From assembly GCA_022843705.1 (NCBI GenBank), contig JALHND010000010.1, positions 1-47,327 of the forward strand: a stretch of DNA of 47,327 nucleotides. Direction: 5' to 3'. This DNA comes from Burkholderiales bacterium. GTDB lineage: Bacteria > Pseudomonadota > Gammaproteobacteria > Burkholderiales > SG8-41. The notes under the pieces are model-generated. The model made no database searches. It was not told the origin of the DNA and saw nothing but the letters and a program-made list of their open reading frames with translations. Positions 25,470 through 38,318 of the stretch are shown piece after piece. Position 1 is the stretch's first letter. Each line of letters starts with the position of its first letter. The translations under genes and the position numbers were made by a program.

Positions 25470-25760
25470 TCAGTTACAGGCGGGGCAGGCTCCGGCGCCG
25501 CAGGCGGCCTCGGCCTTGGATTCGTCTTTTTTGGCACTGTCCCCGGATTTCGCGCCATCAGCAGCGGGTTTGCTGCCCTTGTCGCGGAAATCGGTTGCAT
25601 ACCAGCCGCTGCCCTTCAACTGGAATCCGGCTGCGGTCACCATCTTGCTGAGCGTGTTTTTGCGGCACTCCGGACACTCGGTCAGCGGCGCATCGCTGAT
25701 GCGTTGCAGGAATTCCTTCTGGAACCCGCACGCCTCGCATCGATACTCGTAAATCGGCAT
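25470..25760 (-). CDS. FmdB-family zinc ribbon protein
   Basis: The 96-residue protein begins MPIYEYRCEACG. It has two CxxC pairs (C8/C11 and C29/C32) that form the FmdB/CxxC_CxxC_SSSS zinc ribbon, then KSGDSAKKDESKAE and a cysteine-containing tail. The long frame that extends upstream is rejected because this ATG is preceded by GGAG and by a TATAAT box at a normal distance. Function is unknown; FmdB-type proteins are proposed regulators. It is the first gene of the minus-strand group running to nadA. Confidence 0.9.
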   Translation of the reverse strand: MPIYEYRCEACGFQKEFLQRISDAPLTECPECRKNTLSKMVTAAGFQLKGSGWYATDFRDKGSKPAADGAKSGDSAKKDESKAEAACGAGACPACN

Positions 25761-25787
25761 GGCGCACTCCAAAAAATCAAAAAAAGC

Positions 25788-25793
25788 ATTATA
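25788..25793 (-). promoter_or_regulatory. Candidate -10 box for the fmdB-aspS gene group
   Basis: A perfect TATAAT on the minus strand lies 28 bases before the fmdB ATG. The -35 region 17 bp upstream (GGAAAG) is poor. It is the only strong -10 ahead of this gene group. Confidence 0.45.
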
Positions 25794-25952
25794 CCTGAGA
25801 CGTTTACGGACTTTCCCACGGCGATATGCGGGCGACCATCGGGGTATTTCAAGCCCCTGCCACCCGGCCCTCCGGCACCGCCAAACGCCGGCCTGTCCGG
25901 CAGGAACCGGACCGAAGTTCCCCCTGCATCCACAGCCCGGGAGGATTCCTCT

Positions 25953-25958
25953 TATAAT
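25953..25958 (+). promoter_or_regulatory. Candidate -10 box for the phosphotransacetylase gene
   Basis: A perfect TATAAT lies 34 bases before the ATG at 25992. No recognisable -35 is present at 16-18 bp, so it may depend on an activator. The 231-bp divergent spacer 25761-25991 holds this and the fmdB promoter and no gene. Confidence 0.4.
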
Positions 25959-25991
25959 CAATGGCTTGCTTTCCAAGCGCCTCCCGCCCAG

Positions 25992-26918
25992 ATGAAAACC
26001 GCCGCCCCACGCAGCCATCAGCTTGTCGAACGTGCCCGCGACCGTGGTCCTGCCCGCACCGCCGTGGTGTATCCCTGCAGCGAGCCGGCGCTGGCCGGCG
26101 CGCTGGAAGCCAAGGCCGCAGGACTGATACTGCCGCTGCTGGTCGGTCCGCGAGATCTCATCCGGCAGGTCGCCGACGATGCGCGGCTGGACATTTCGGG
26201 GTGCGTGATCGAGGATGCAGCGGACGCCCATGCCAGTGCGCGCCTTGCCGCGGAAATGGCGCGCGACGGGAGTGCCGCCCTGTTGATGAAAGGCAGCCTG
26301 CATACCGACGAGTTGATGGGGGTCATCGTCGCGCGTGACGCCGGTCTGCGCACGGAACGCCGGGTCAGCCATGTCTTCGTGATGGACGTACCCGCGCATG
26401 ACCGGCTGCTGCTGATCAGCGACGCCGCAGTCAACATTGCGCCGGGCCTCGAAGCCAAACGCCACATTACGCAGAACGCCATCGATGTCGCACACGCGCT
26501 GGGCATCGGGCACCCGCACATCGCCGTGCTGTCGGCGGTGGAGACCGTCAACCCGGCCATCCCGTCGAGCGAACACGCGGCCGCGCTGCGCGACATGGCG
26601 AAGGATGGCCGCATCACCGGCGGCATCGTCGACGGCCCGCTGGCCTTCGACAACATGTTCTCGGCCGAGGCCGCCCGCATCAAGGGCATTTCGTCGCCGG
26701 TCAGCGGCAGGACCGACATCCTGGTGATGCCTGGACTGGAAGCGGGCAATATCCTCTACAAGTCCCTGGTCTACCTTGGCGGGGCGGTTGCCGCCGGAGT
26801 TGTGATGGGCGCCCGTGTGCCGGTGATCCTGACCAGTCGCGCCGATTCTGCACACAGCCGCATTGCGTCAGCCGCCGTGGCCTGCCTGGTCGCCCATTCG
26901 CGTTCAATGCCCCGCTGA
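25992..26918 (+). CDS. Phosphate acetyl/butyryltransferase family enzyme
   Basis: The ATG at 25992 gives 308 residues, the usual size of phosphotransbutyrylase-like enzymes. Family signatures include LLMKGSLHTDELM, DAAVNIAPGLEAKRHI, GGIVDGPLAFDNMFS and the C-terminal ILVMPGLEAGNILYKSL. It should interconvert acyl-CoA and acyl-phosphate. The long upstream frame is rejected because it would run through the divergent promoter region. The usual partner, acetate or butyrate kinase, is absent from the window, and ssb follows convergently 25 bp later. Chain-length specificity is not readable. Confidence 0.88.
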   Translation: MKTAAPRSHQLVERARDRGPARTAVVYPCSEPALAGALEAKAAGLILPLLVGPRDLIRQVADDARLDISGCVIEDAADAHASARLAAEMARDGSAALLMKGSLHTDELMGVIVARDAGLRTERRVSHVFVMDVPAHDRLLLISDAAVNIAPGLEAKRHITQNAIDVAHALGIGHPHIAVLSAVETVNPAIPSSEHAAALRDMAKDGRITGGIVDGPLAFDNMFSAEAARIKGISSPVSGRTDILVMPGLEAGNILYKSLVYLGGAVAAGVVMGARVPVILTSRADSAHSRIASAAVACLVAHSRSMPR

Positions 26919-26943
26919 GAAGCAGGGCCGGAACTGCGAAGCC

Positions 26944-27408
26944 CTAGAACGGAATGTCGTCATCCATGTCGTCGAAGCTGCCGCCGCTTTTCTTTGCCGG
27001 CGCCTTGCTGCCGCCGGAAGAAGAAGGCGGTTCGCGCATGCCGCCACCGCCGCCGCCTTCTCCGCCGCCACCACCACGACTGCCCAGCAGTTGCATGCGG
27101 TCAGCGACGATCTCGGTCGAATAACGGTCCTGGCCTTCCTTGTCCTGCCACTTCCGGGTGCGGATGCGACCCTCGATGTACACCGGCGACCCTTTTTTCA
27201 GGTATTCGCCGGCCACTTCCGCCTGGCGGCCGAAGAAGGAAATGCGGTGCCATTCGGTATGCTCCTGCTTGTCACCGCTTTTCTTGTCTTTCCAGGACTC
27301 GGTGGTGGCAACCGTGATGTTCGTCACCGCGTCACCACTGGGCAGGTAACGCGTCTCCGGATCCTTGCCGAGATTGCCGATCAGAATCACCTTGTTTACC
27401 GATGCCAT
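26944..27408 (-). CDS. ssb: Single-stranded DNA-binding protein
   Basis: The 154-residue protein has an OB-fold (1-110) opening [18 protein letters not shown] glycine-rich linker (about 111-125) and the acidic tail DDDIPF complete it; the tail recruits repair and replication partners. It binds single-stranded DNA as a tetramer. AAAGGAAA precedes the ATG. It is followed on the same strand by the MFS gene at the usual betaproteobacterial position beside uvrA. No LexA box was found upstream. Confidence 0.97.
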   Translation of the reverse strand: MASVNKVILIGNLGKDPETRYLPSGDAVTNITVATTESWKDKKSGDKQEHTEWHRISFFGRQAEVAGEYLKKGSPVYIEGRIRTRKWQDKEGQDRYSTEIVADRMQLLGSRGGGGGEGGGGGGMREPPSSSGGSKAPAKKSGGSFDDMDDDIPF

Positions 27409-27481
27409 GTGAGTATTTCCTTTGTAGATGATCTATGCCCGCCGGCGCATACCCGCTTCAACGCGCCCGGCAGCTGTCCGT

Positions 27482-28675
27482 TTACGGCCGGCTCACCACC
27501 GGCGGTACGCGCATGCCCAGCGCGAGTATAAGCCAGATCGCCAGAAGCCCCGCATCCAGCACGACCACTCCGGCCATGCCCCAGTACTTGTAGATGAATC
27601 CGCCGGCAGCCGCCCCGAAGAAAGTCCCGAAAAACTGGATCGTGCTGTAGAGGCCGATCGCGGTGCCCTTGGCTTGCGCCGGCGCAAGCCGCGTGGTCAG
27701 CGTCGGCAGCAGCGCCTCCAGCACATTGAAGGGCACAAAAAACAGCAGCAAAAACAAGGACAAAAACAGGATGTCTGCAGCCAGCCAGGGCAGCGCCAGA
27801 TGGCCCGTCAGGAGCAGCGCCACGGAGATGACGAACCAGCGCCGCAACAGCAGCGGATTGCCGGCCTGCATCACCGGCGGCAGCATCAGCACGAATGAGC
27901 CGACCATGACCGGCAGGTAAACCTTCCAGTGTTCGGCAATCGGCAGCCCCGCATCGCGCAGGCTGAAAGGCACCACGATGAACAGCGCCATCAGCACGGC
28001 ATGCAGCGCGAAAATGCCCCAGTTCAGCCGCGCGAGCTGGGGATCCGTCAGCACGTTCCAGAAATCCTTCAGCGCACGACCGGGGGCGGGCGGGGCCTGC
28101 GGCACGTCCGGAATGACACGCCACATGACGATGATGCCGGCGAGCGCCAGCAGGCCGGTCAGCGCAAAAATGCCCGGCACACCGATCACGCGGTCCAGCC
28201 AGGGGCTGGCAATCAACGACAACGCAAACGATGCGCCGATGGTTGAACCGATCATCGCCATTGCCTTGGCCCGCTGGTCCTCGCGGGTCAGGTCGGCCGT
28301 CATCGCGATCACCGCAGCCGAAATCGCGCCGGCACCCTGCAGGACCCGGCCGAGGATGACGATGTAGATATTGGGGGCGATTGCAGCCACGAAACTGCCG
28401 ACGGCAAAAATCACCAGCCCGGCGTAAACCACGGGTTTGCGGCCAATGCGGTCTGACCACCAGCCGAAGGGTATCTGCAGAATGGCCTGGGTCAGGCCGT
28501 AGGCGCCGATCGCAATGCCGACCAGCGTCAGGTCGTCGCCACCGGGCAGCGACTCCGCGTAGATCGCGAATACCGGCAGGATCACGAACATGCCGAGCAG
28601 CCGCAGTCCGAAAATTCCGGACAATCCGATGCTCGCCCGCAGTTCCAGCGGGGTCATTTTGGTACTGGACGGCAT
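27482..28675 (-). CDS. MFS transporter between uvrA and ssb
   Basis: From the ATG at 28675 the protein has 397 residues with about 12 helices, starting GLSGIFGLRLLGMFVILPVF and containing the motif A variant GWWSDRIGRKPV. A later ATG at 28657 is also possible. The longer frame from 28753 would run through the divergent uvrA promoter. Homologues sit at this uvrA-MFS-ssb position in many betaproteobacteria and are annotated as drug- or sugar-type transporters without a known substrate. Its stop lies 73 bp upstream of the ssb start. Confidence 0.87.
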   Translation of the reverse strand: MPSSTKMTPLELRASIGLSGIFGLRLLGMFVILPVFAIYAESLPGGDDLTLVGIAIGAYGLTQAILQIPFGWWSDRIGRKPVVYAGLVIFAVGSFVAAIAPNIYIVILGRVLQGAGAISAAVIAMTADLTREDQRAKAMAMIGSTIGASFALSLIASPWLDRVIGVPGIFALTGLLALAGIIVMWRVIPDVPQAPPAPGRALKDFWNVLTDPQLARLNWGIFALHAVLMALFIVVPFSLRDAGLPIAEHWKVYLPVMVGSFVLMLPPVMQAGNPLLLRRWFVISVALLLTGHLALPWLAADILFLSLFLLLFFVPFNVLEALLPTLTTRLAPAQAKGTAIGLYSTIQFFGTFFGAAAGGFIYKYWGMAGVVVLDAGLLAIWLILALGMRVPPVVSRP

Positions 28676-28745
28676 GAAGTGAAAAGGAAAGGAGCCGGCA
28701 GGCCGGTAAACCGCAAACGGGTCTCGATTAACCGACTCACGGCGG

Positions 28746-28774
28746 TTGGGCATAACACCGTATGGGCGTATATT
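28746..28774 (+). promoter_or_regulatory. Candidate sigma70 promoter of uvrA
   Basis: TTGGGC (28746-28751) and TATATT (28769-28774) are separated by 17 bp, 35 bases before the uvrA ATG. No CTG-N10-CAG LexA box overlaps it, unlike uvrA in Escherichia coli. Confidence 0.55.
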
Positions 28775-28809
28775 AACAGGTTTACTTTCGGACTAGCCCC
28801 GGCCCTGGC

Positions 28810-31697
<2,888 letters not shown>

Positions 31698-31701
<4 letters not shown>

Positions 31702-32978
31702 ACACCGGGGACGCGCGCCGCCTGCTCGGGGACAGTTATGCGGCGGCGCTGGCCGCTGCCGATCCGCTGCGCATCGTCCCCGCGCATCTGCCTCCGCCGC
31801 CGAAAGGCCGGACACTGGTGGTCGGCGCCGGCAAGGCGGCCGCGGCGATGGCACTTGCCGTCGAGCAGAACTGGCCTGCCGCAGCGCCGCTGGAGGGACT
31901 GGTGATCACGCGTTACCGTCACGGCCTGCTGACCAACCGCATCACCGTGATCGAGGCCGGGCATCCGGTGCCGGATACCGCCGGCGAGCAGGCCGCATCC
32001 GAAATACTGCGCAAGGTGAAAACGCTGACCGCACAGGACCTGCTGCTGGTGCTGGTTTCCGGCGGCGGTTCCAGCCTGCTGTCTCTGCCCGCCGAAGGCA
32101 TCACGATGGCGGATCTGAAGCAGGTCACGCAGCAGCTGCTGCGCTCGGGCGCGCCGATCCAGTCGATGAACACGGTGCGCAAGCACCTGTCGGCGATACA
32201 GGGCGGACGCCTGGCAGCGGCATGCCGCGCGCCGGTGCACGCGCTGATCGTTTCCGACGTCACCGGCGATGATCCGACGCATATCGCATCCGGCCCCTGC
32301 GCGCCGGATCCGACGACCTATCAGGATGCGATCGGCATTCTTCAGCGTTACGCGGTGAAGGCTCCCGCGGCAGTCGCCGGACATCTGGCCCGCGGTGCGC
32401 GCGGCGAGATTGCGGAAACCCCGAAGCCCGGTGACCGGCTGTTCGCAAAGACGGAGAACCGGGTGATCGCAACGGCGCAGCAGTCGCTGGAGGCGGCGGC
32501 GGCGTTTTTCCGCAGCCATGGCGTGCAGCCGGCAATACTCGGCGACTCGGTAACCGGCGAGGCACGCGAGGTGGCCAAGGTCTATGCCGCACTGGCACGA
32601 CAGATCCGTCAGCACGGAACACCCTGGCAGCCGCCGGTGGCGCTGATTTCCGGCGGTGAATGCACGGTCACAGTCCGCGGTGAGGGACGCGGCGGACGCT
32701 GCGCCGAATTCCTGCTGTCACTGGCGCTCGATCTCGACGGCGCGCCGGATATCCATGCCCTCGCCTGCGATACCGACGGCATCGACGGTTCCGAAGACAA
32801 TGCCGGCGCAATCCTGGATCCGATGACACTGCAGCGCGTGCGCAGCCGGCAGCTCGATGGCGCGGCCCTGCTCGACCGCAATGATGCCTACCGTTTTTTC
32901 GAAGCAGCCGGCGATCTCGTCGTGACGGGACCCACGCGCACCAATGTCAACGACTACCGGGTGATCCTGATCACCTGA
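31698..32978 (+). CDS. gckA: Glycerate 2-kinase (GckA/MOFRL family)
   Basis: The 426-residue protein has an N-terminal DUF4147 domain with [12 protein letters not shown] and [15 protein letters not shown]-terminal MOFRL domain follows with [15 protein letters not shown]. Members phosphorylate glycerate at the 2-position, or reduce related compounds in older tartrate-pathway annotations (TtuD). The GTG start overlaps the uvrA stop by four bases (GTGA), so translation is coupled to a DNA-repair gene. No other glycerate or glyoxylate genes adjoin it. A bidirectional terminator follows. Confidence 0.9.
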
Positions 32979-32988
32979 GCCGATCTAT

Positions 32989-33010
32989 CATAAGTGTTTG
33001 TTTTTAAAGT
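32989..33010 (-). repeat. A+T-rich element TAAGTRTTTGWTTTTA, copy 3
   Basis: Read on the minus strand this is ACTTTAAAAACAAACACTTATG, 20 of 22 identical to the element that ends in the aspS start codon. Here the ATG opens a frame of only six codons, so no gene is served. It lies between the glycerate kinase stop and the shared terminator. Confidence 0.5.
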
Positions 33011-33044
33011 ATTTTTCAGGAATGACCAGGGCAGCGGCGGCATG

Positions 33045-33073
33045 AAAAAAGCCGGGCATTGCCCGGCTTTTTT
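33045..33073. terminator. Bidirectional Rho-independent terminator
   Basis: The hairpin GCCGGGCATTGCCCGGC (33051-33067) is flanked by six A on one side and six T on the other, so it works on both strands. It ends the ribosomal transcript after rplQ and the uvrA-glycerate kinase transcript from the opposite side. Confidence 0.9.
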
Positions 33074-33093
33074 CTTATCCGATCAAGCGCAGA

Positions 33094-33486
33094 TCAGGCT
33101 GCGGCTTCCGGCTTGGCTTCCGCCTCTTCCGGCCGGTCGAGCAATTCGACATAGGCCATCGGCGCATTGTCGCCCTTGCGGAATCCGAACTTAAGGATAC
33201 GCAGGTAGCCGCCGTTGCGCTTGGCGTAACGCGGGCCCAGCAGTTCGAACAGCTTGACCACGTTCTCGCGATCGCGCAGACGATCAAAGGCGAGCCGGCG
33301 GTTTGCCAGCGTCGGCTTCTTGCCCAGCGTGATGATTGGTTCAACAACGCGCCGCAGCTCCTTGGCCTTGGGCAGCGTGGTTTTGATCGCCTCATGGCGC
33401 AGCAGGGAATTGGCCATGTTGCGCAGCATCGCCAGGCGATGGCTGCTGGTGCGATTGAGTTTTCTTAACCCGTGACGATGACGCAT
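33094..33486 (-). CDS. rplQ: 50S ribosomal protein L17
   Basis: The 130-residue protein opens [17 protein letters not shown] and matches bacterial L17, located near the polypeptide exit tunnel. An acidic alanine-rich tail ([11 protein letters not shown]) ends it. It is the last gene of the alpha operon, 9 bp after rpoA, and lies next to the bidirectional terminator. Confidence 0.97.
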   Translation of the reverse strand: MRHRHGLRKLNRTSSHRLAMLRNMANSLLRHEAIKTTLPKAKELRRVVEPIITLGKKPTLANRRLAFDRLRDRENVVKLFELLGPRYAKRNGGYLRILKFGFRKGDNAPMAYVELLDRPEEAEAKPEAAA

Positions 33487-33495
33487 GATGCCCTC

Positions 33496-34473
33496 TTAAA
33501 CCTTTTCGAGGCCGGCAGGCGGCCAGTTTTCCAGCTTCATCCCCAGCGTGAGTCCGCGGGAGGCCAGCACTTCCTTGATCTCGTTCAGCGACTTGCGGCC
33601 CAGATTCGGGGTCTTCAGGAGTTCCGTTTCGGTACGCTGAATCAGGTCGCCGATGTAGTAAATGTTCTCGGCTTTCAGGCAGTTGGCCGAACGGACCGTG
33701 AGTTCCAGGTCGTCCACCGGACGCAGCAGAACCGGATCGATCTGCGTTGCCTTTTTCTCTTCGATCAGCGCCGGCGTACCTTTCAGATCGGCAAAAACCG
33801 ACAGCTGCTCGACCAGGACGCGCGCGGCATAACGCACCGCCTCTTCCGGATCAATCGCACCGTTGGTTTCGATGTCGATAACCAGCTTGTCAAGGTCCGT
33901 ACGCTGCTCTACGCGCGCCGATTCCACCGCGTAGCTGACGCGACGCACCGGGCCATAGGAGGCATCCAGCATCAGGCCACCGACACTGCGGGTGTCTTCC
34001 GCGCCGCGCCGGGTCACTGCGGCCACGTAACCGCGGCCTTTTTCAATCTTGATCTGCACGTCAAGCTTGCCGCCGGCAGTAAGGTGCGCAATGACATGGT
34101 CCGGATTGACGATTTCGACATCATGCATCGGCTCGATGTCAGCCGCGGTGACGACACCTTCACCCGCCTTCTTCAGCGTCAGGATCGCTTCATCGCGGTT
34201 ATGCAGGCGGAAAACGATGCCCTTCAGGTTGAGCAGGATGTCGACCACGTCCTCCTGGACGCCATCGATCGTGGAGTATTCGTGCAGGACACCGGCAATC
34301 TTGACTTCGGTAGCGGCGTAGCCGGGCATCGAAGACAGCAGCGTGCGGCGCAGGGCATTACCGAGCGTATGGCCATAACCCCGCTCGAACGGCTCCATCG
34401 TGACCTTGGCATGAAACGGTGACACCGCCTGCACATCGATGATCCGAGGCTTGAGAAAAGCGCTGCTGGACAT
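33496..34473 (-). CDS. rpoA: RNA polymerase alpha subunit
   Basis: The 325-residue protein has the N-terminal dimerisation domain (about 1-235), including [18 protein letters not shown]. The C-terminal DNA- and activator-binding domain (about 250-315) contains [19 protein letters not shown]. It nucleates RNA polymerase assembly. The start lies 21 bp after the rpsD stop. Length and order are standard for the alpha operon. Confidence 0.98.
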   Translation of the reverse strand: MSSSAFLKPRIIDVQAVSPFHAKVTMEPFERGYGHTLGNALRRTLLSSMPGYAATEVKIAGVLHEYSTIDGVQEDVVDILLNLKGIVFRLHNRDEAILTLKKAGEGVVTAADIEPMHDVEIVNPDHVIAHLTAGGKLDVQIKIEKGRGYVAAVTRRGAEDTRSVGGLMLDASYGPVRRVSYAVESARVEQRTDLDKLVIDIETNGAIDPEEAVRYAARVLVEQLSVFADLKGTPALIEEKKATQIDPVLLRPVDDLELTVRSANCLKAENIYYIGDLIQRTETELLKTPNLGRKSLNEIKEVLASRGLTLGMKLENWPPAGLEKV

Positions 34474-34494
34474 GACTGGTCTACCTCTCGCAGA

Positions 34495-35121
34495 TTATTT
34501 CGAGTACAGCTCGACGATGAGCGACTCGTTGATGGTTGAGGGCATTTCGGAGCGCTGCGGACGCGCCTTGAAAGTGCCTTTCAGCGCCTTCGCATCCGCC
34601 TCTATCCACTCCGGATAGCCGCGCGATTCCGCGGCCTCGGCTGCCCCCTTGATGCGCAGCTGCGCCTTCGCAGCCTGGGTCACCTCGACAACATCACCCG
34701 GCCGGCACTGGTACGACGGGATGTTCACCCGCTTGCCGTTGACGAGGATGCCGTTGTGGCGCACCACCTGGCGTGCTTCAGTGCGCGATGCGCCGAAACC
34801 CATGCGGTAGGCCACGCTGTCCAGCCTGCTTTCCAGGTTCTGCAGCAGCGCCTCGCCGGTCACGCCGCGGCTCGCGGAAGCTTCCTTGTAGGTCTTGCGG
34901 AACTGCCGCTCAAGTATGCCGTAGATGCGACGCACTTTTTGCTTCTCGCGAAGCTGCACGCCGTAACCCGACAGGCGGGTGTTCTTCTGGCCGTGCTGTC
35001 CCGGCGGATAGTTGCGGCGCTCAATTGCGCATTTATCCGTGAAACACTTCTCCCCCTTGAGGAAGAGTTTTTCGCCTTCGCGGCGGCACTGCCGGCATTT
35101 TGCATCGAGATTCCTGGCCAC
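34495..35121 (-). CDS. rpsD: 30S ribosomal protein S4, zinc-binding type
   Basis: The 208-residue primary 16S rRNA binder starts with GTG at 35121 behind a strong TAAGGAGAT. The N-terminus holds four cysteines, C9, C12, C26 and C31 (CRQC...CFTDKC), the C+ form that coordinates zinc. Many Burkholderiales S4 proteins lack these cysteines. The S4 RNA-binding domain (about 98-160) contains [15 protein letters not shown]4 usually represses the alpha operon. Confidence 0.97.
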   Translation of the reverse strand: MARNLDAKCRQCRREGEKLFLKGEKCFTDKCAIERRNYPPGQHGQKNTRLSGYGVQLREKQKVRRIYGILERQFRKTYKEASASRGVTGEALLQNLESRLDSVAYRMGFGASRTEARQVVRHNGILVNGKRVNIPSYQCRPGDVVEVTQAAKAQLRIKGAAEAAESRGYPEWIEADAKALKGTFKARPQRSEMPSTINESLIVELYSK

Positions 35122-35133
35122 TGTGGGATCTCC

Positions 35134-35523
<390 letters not shown>

Positions 35524-35539
35524 ATATGGTCACTCTCTA

Positions 35540-35914
35540 TTACGCGGCAGGCCGCTGGATTTTGACTGCTGCCTTGCGCGGGCCTTTGCGCGTGCGCGCG
35601 TTGGTACGCGTGCGCTGGCCCCGCATCGGCAATCCGGCGCGATGGCGCTTGCCGCGCCACGTGCCAAGATCCATCAGCCGCTTGATGTTCATGGATATTT
35701 CACGCCGCAGATCGCCCTCGGTCGTGAACTTGGCGACCTGCTCGCGCAGCTTGTCCATGTCCGAATCGGACAGATCCTTGATCTTGGTCGCGGTGTTGAT
35801 GCCGGCCGCAACGCAGATCGCGCGCGCGCGGCTGCGGCCAATGCCGTAAATTGCCGTCAGCGCGACTTCCGCGTGCTGATGATTTGCTATGTTGACGCCA
35901 CCTATGCGGGCCAT
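35540..35914 (-). CDS. rpsM: 30S ribosomal protein S13
   Basis: The 124-residue protein opens [20 protein letters not shown] and ends in the basic tail [18 protein letters not shown] that contacts P-site tRNA. It sits in the 30S head and bridges to the 50S subunit. It is the first alpha-operon ribosomal gene after rpmJ, with a 64-bp gap. Confidence 0.97.
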   Translation of the reverse strand: MARIGGVNIANHQHAEVALTAIYGIGRSRARAICVAAGINTATKIKDLSDSDMDKLREQVAKFTTEGDLRREISMNIKRLMDLGTWRGKRHRAGLPMRGQRTRTNARTRKGPRKAAVKIQRPAA

Positions 35915-35978
35915 CTCTCACCCCACCGATGAAAAACTCGAAATTATAACTTCTGACACGTTCATATTCAACGAACGA

Positions 35979-36092
35979 TCAACCCTGGCGCTGCTTGTGG
36001 CGCGGATCCTTGCAGATCACGCGAACCACGCCGTTGCGCTTCACAACCTTGCAGTTGCGGCACATGCGTTTTACCGATGCCTGTACTTTCAT
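35979..36092 (-). CDS. rpmJ: 50S ribosomal protein L36
   Basis: A 37-codon frame starting ATG at 36092 reads [20 protein letters not shown] and continues to [11 protein letters not shown]11, C14, C27 and H32 form the zinc site of the C+ L36. It occupies the standard place between infA and rpsM. Confidence 0.96.
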   Translation of the reverse strand: MKVQASVKRMCRNCKVVKRNGVVRVICKDPRHKQRQG

Positions 36093-36115
36093 GTAACACC
36101 TCTTTCGCTTGCAGC

Positions 36116-36334
36116 CTATTTCGCCCGGAAAACAATCCGCCCCTTGGTCAAATCATAGGGCGTCAATTCAACCGTCACCTTGTCCCCGGGAAGAATGCGA
36201 ATGTAATGCATGCGCATTTTCCCCGAGATATGGCCGAGCACCACATGGCCATTCTCCAACTTCACCCTAAACATCGCGTTCGGCAGGGTCTCAACAATCT
36301 CTCCCTGCATCTGTATCGTGTCTTCTTTCGCCAT
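36116..36334 (-). CDS. infA: Translation initiation factor IF-1
   Basis: The 72-residue OB-fold protein reads [20 protein letters not shown] and binds the ribosomal A site during initiation. It begins immediately after the secY stop codon (no gap), between secY and rpmJ. This is the typical betaproteobacterial place for infA. Confidence 0.97.
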   Translation of the reverse strand: MAKEDTIQMQGEIVETLPNAMFRVKLENGHVVLGHISGKMRMHYIRILPGDKVTVELTPYDLTKGRIVFRAK

Positions 36335-37654
36335 TTACCGCGTCGGAAACACACCGCCTTTGAAGTTTGCCTTCTTCAACAGACTTTCGTACTGGTGTGA
36401 CATCACGTAAGCCTGCACTTGTGCCATGAAATCCAGGGTTACAACGACAATGATCAGCAAGGACGTTCCGCCAAAGTAGAACGGCACGTTCTTCCAGACA
36501 ATCAGCAATTCGGGAACCAGGCAGACCAGGGTGACATACAGGGCACCGGCAAGCGTCAGGCGCATGGTCACCTTCTCTACGTAGCGCGCAGTCTGTTCGC
36601 CGGGACGTATCCCCGGCACGAATGCGCCGCTTTTCTTCAGGTTTTCCGCGGTCTCTTTCGGGTTGAACACGAGTGCCGTGTAAAAAAAGCAGAAGAATAT
36701 GATCGCCGCGGCGTAAAACAGCGTGTAAACCGGCTGTCCGGGGTGCAACACGGCGGCAACGTTCTTGAGCCAAAGCATGCCTTCGTTCTCACCCAGCCAG
36801 CCGGCTATGGTGCCCGGAAACAGGATGATGCTTGAGGCAAAAATCGGGGGGATGACACCCGACATGTTCAGCTTGAGCGGCAGATGCGACGACTGCCCGC
36901 CATAGACCTTGCGGCCCACCTGCCGTTTGGCGTAATTGACCAGGATCTTGCGCTGCCCCTTCTCGACGAAGCAGACGAAAGCGGTAACGGCGACCACCAG
37001 CACAAAAATGAACAGCACAAACGGAATCGAAAACGCACCGGTCCGTGCAAGCTCCAGCGTGCCACCCACGGCCTGCGGGAAGCCGGATGCAATGCCGGCG
37101 AAAATGATCAGCGAAATGCCGTTGCCGATCCCGCGCTCGGTAATCTGCTCGCCCAGCCACATCAGGAACATGGTGCCGCTGACCAGCGTGATCATCGCTG
37201 TCATCCGGAACATCAGGCCGGGATCCACCGCAACCTTCTGCTGCTCGAAGGCTATCGCAATGGCGAGACCCTGGACAATCGCCAGAGCAGCCGTACCGTA
37301 GCGGGTGTACTGGGTGATCTTGCGGCGCCCTGCCTCGCCTTCCTTTTTCAGGGCTTCCAGGGTCGGCGATACCACGGTCATCAACTGCATGATGATCGAC
37401 GCGGAGATGTAGGGCATGATGCCCAGCGTGAAAATCGAGAATCGCGACAGCGCACCGCCCGAGAACATGTTGAACATGTCGAGAATGCCGCCACGCTGGG
37501 AACGGAACAGTTCCGCGAGCTGCGCCTGATCAATCCCCGGCACCGGGATGTACGACCCGATGCGGAACACGATCAGCGCGCCGACGAGAAAAAGCAGGCG
37601 ACGCTTCAGGTCACCGAACTTTCCCGCCCCGGAAATTGCGGAACCGACGGCCAA
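36335..37654 (-). CDS. secY: Protein translocase subunit SecY
   Basis: The 439-residue protein forms the SecYEG channel. It has ten hydrophobic helices and the cytoplasmic loop [20 protein letters not shown]. The start is TTG at 37654, two bases after the rplO stop, with GGGAG at the correct distance inside the rplO end. No ATG or GTG is available before the conserved [20 protein letters not shown]. The C-terminus ends [13 protein letters not shown]. Confidence 0.97.
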   Translation of the reverse strand: MAVGSAISGAGKFGDLKRRLLFLVGALIVFRIGSYIPVPGIDQAQLAELFRSQRGGILDMFNMFSGGALSRFSIFTLGIMPYISASIIMQLMTVVSPTLEALKKEGEAGRRKITQYTRYGTAALAIVQGLAIAIAFEQQKVAVDPGLMFRMTAMITLVSGTMFLMWLGEQITERGIGNGISLIIFAGIASGFPQAVGGTLELARTGAFSIPFVLFIFVLVVAVTAFVCFVEKGQRKILVNYAKRQVGRKVYGGQSSHLPLKLNMSGVIPPIFASSIILFPGTIAGWLGENEGMLWLKNVAAVLHPGQPVYTLFYAAAIIFFCFFYTALVFNPKETAENLKKSGAFVPGIRPGEQTARYVEKVTMRLTLAGALYVTLVCLVPELLIVWKNVPFYFGGTSLLIIVVVTLDFMAQVQAYVMSHQYESLLKKANFKGGVFPTR

Positions 37655-37656
37655 AT

Positions 37657-38112
37657 CTAGCTCCCGGCCTTTTCTGCGGGCTGCTCGACACTGCCCCCGG
37701 CTTTTTCAATGGCTGCACGGGCACCCTTGGTGGCCAGCAGACCCTTGAGTGCAACTTTGCGCTGGATTTCTCCGGCCAGAATGATTTTGGCGCGCGAGGC
37801 CAGGCGCGGCACTGCACCAGCCTTTTTCAGCGTCTCGAGGTCGATGGTATCCGCCGCGATCTTCTGCAGCGTGTCCAGGCGAACCTCCGCCGTGTCTCCG
37901 GCGGCAAGCGACCGGAAACCGCGCTTCGGCAGGCGGCGATGCAGCGGCATCTGGCCGCCTTCAAAACCGACCTTGTGAAAACCGCCGGCACGGGCTTTCT
38001 GTCCCTTGTGGCCACGGCCCGCCGTTTTGCCCAGTCCACAGCCGATGCCGCGGCCAACACGCTTCTTGCTGTGTTTGGCACCGGCAGCAGGCTTGATCTT
38101 GTTGAGTTTCAT
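37657..38112 (-). CDS. rplO: 50S ribosomal protein L15
   Basis: The 151-residue protein starts [20 protein letters not shown] with the glycine/lysine-rich extension [19 protein letters not shown], typical of L15. It binds 23S rRNA late in assembly. A short tail [10 protein letters not shown] is slightly longer than usual. It overlaps no gene; rpmD ends directly beside it. Confidence 0.96.
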   Translation of the reverse strand: MKLNKIKPAAGAKHSKKRVGRGIGCGLGKTAGRGHKGQKARAGGFHKVGFEGGQMPLHRRLPKRGFRSLAAGDTAEVRLDTLQKIAADTIDLETLKKAGAVPRLASRAKIILAGEIQRKVALKGLLATKGARAAIEKAGGSVEQPAEKAGS

Positions 38113-38316
38113 TTATCCCTCGCAACGAACGAGATAGGCAACCTTGTTGATCATGCCGCGTACTGCGGGCGTATCAACGAGCTCGACCGAGTGGTTCAGG
38201 CGACGCAGGCCCAGCCCGCGTACCGAGGCCCGATGCTCGGGCCGGGTGCCGATCAGGCTGCGCACCAGCGTAACCCTGATGGTTTTCCCTTGAGTTTTAG
38301 CTTGCGTCTTGGCCAT
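38113..38316 (-). CDS. rpmD: 50S ribosomal protein L30
   Basis: The 67-residue protein contains [28 protein letters not shown], the L30 core. The ATG at 38316 is chosen over an upstream TTG at 38322, because the TTG overlaps the rpsE stop and would add only two residues. The stop adjoins the rplO start. Confidence 0.94.
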   Translation of the reverse strand: MAKTQAKTQGKTIRVTLVRSLIGTRPEHRASVRGLGLRRLNHSVELVDTPAVRGMINKVAYLVRCEG

Positions 38317-38318
38317 GA

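Noticed and set aside
25470-26855. 461-codon minus-strand frame covering fmdB and the opposite phosphotransacylase gene
   Set aside because: Only its last 96 codons encode a recognisable protein (FmdB-type). The rest is antisense to a well-supported gene and crosses a divergent promoter region.
28754-28809. SOS box upstream of uvrA
   Set aside because: Searched for CTG-N10-CAG. The nearest candidate ends in CAG but begins GGG, so there is no LexA site.
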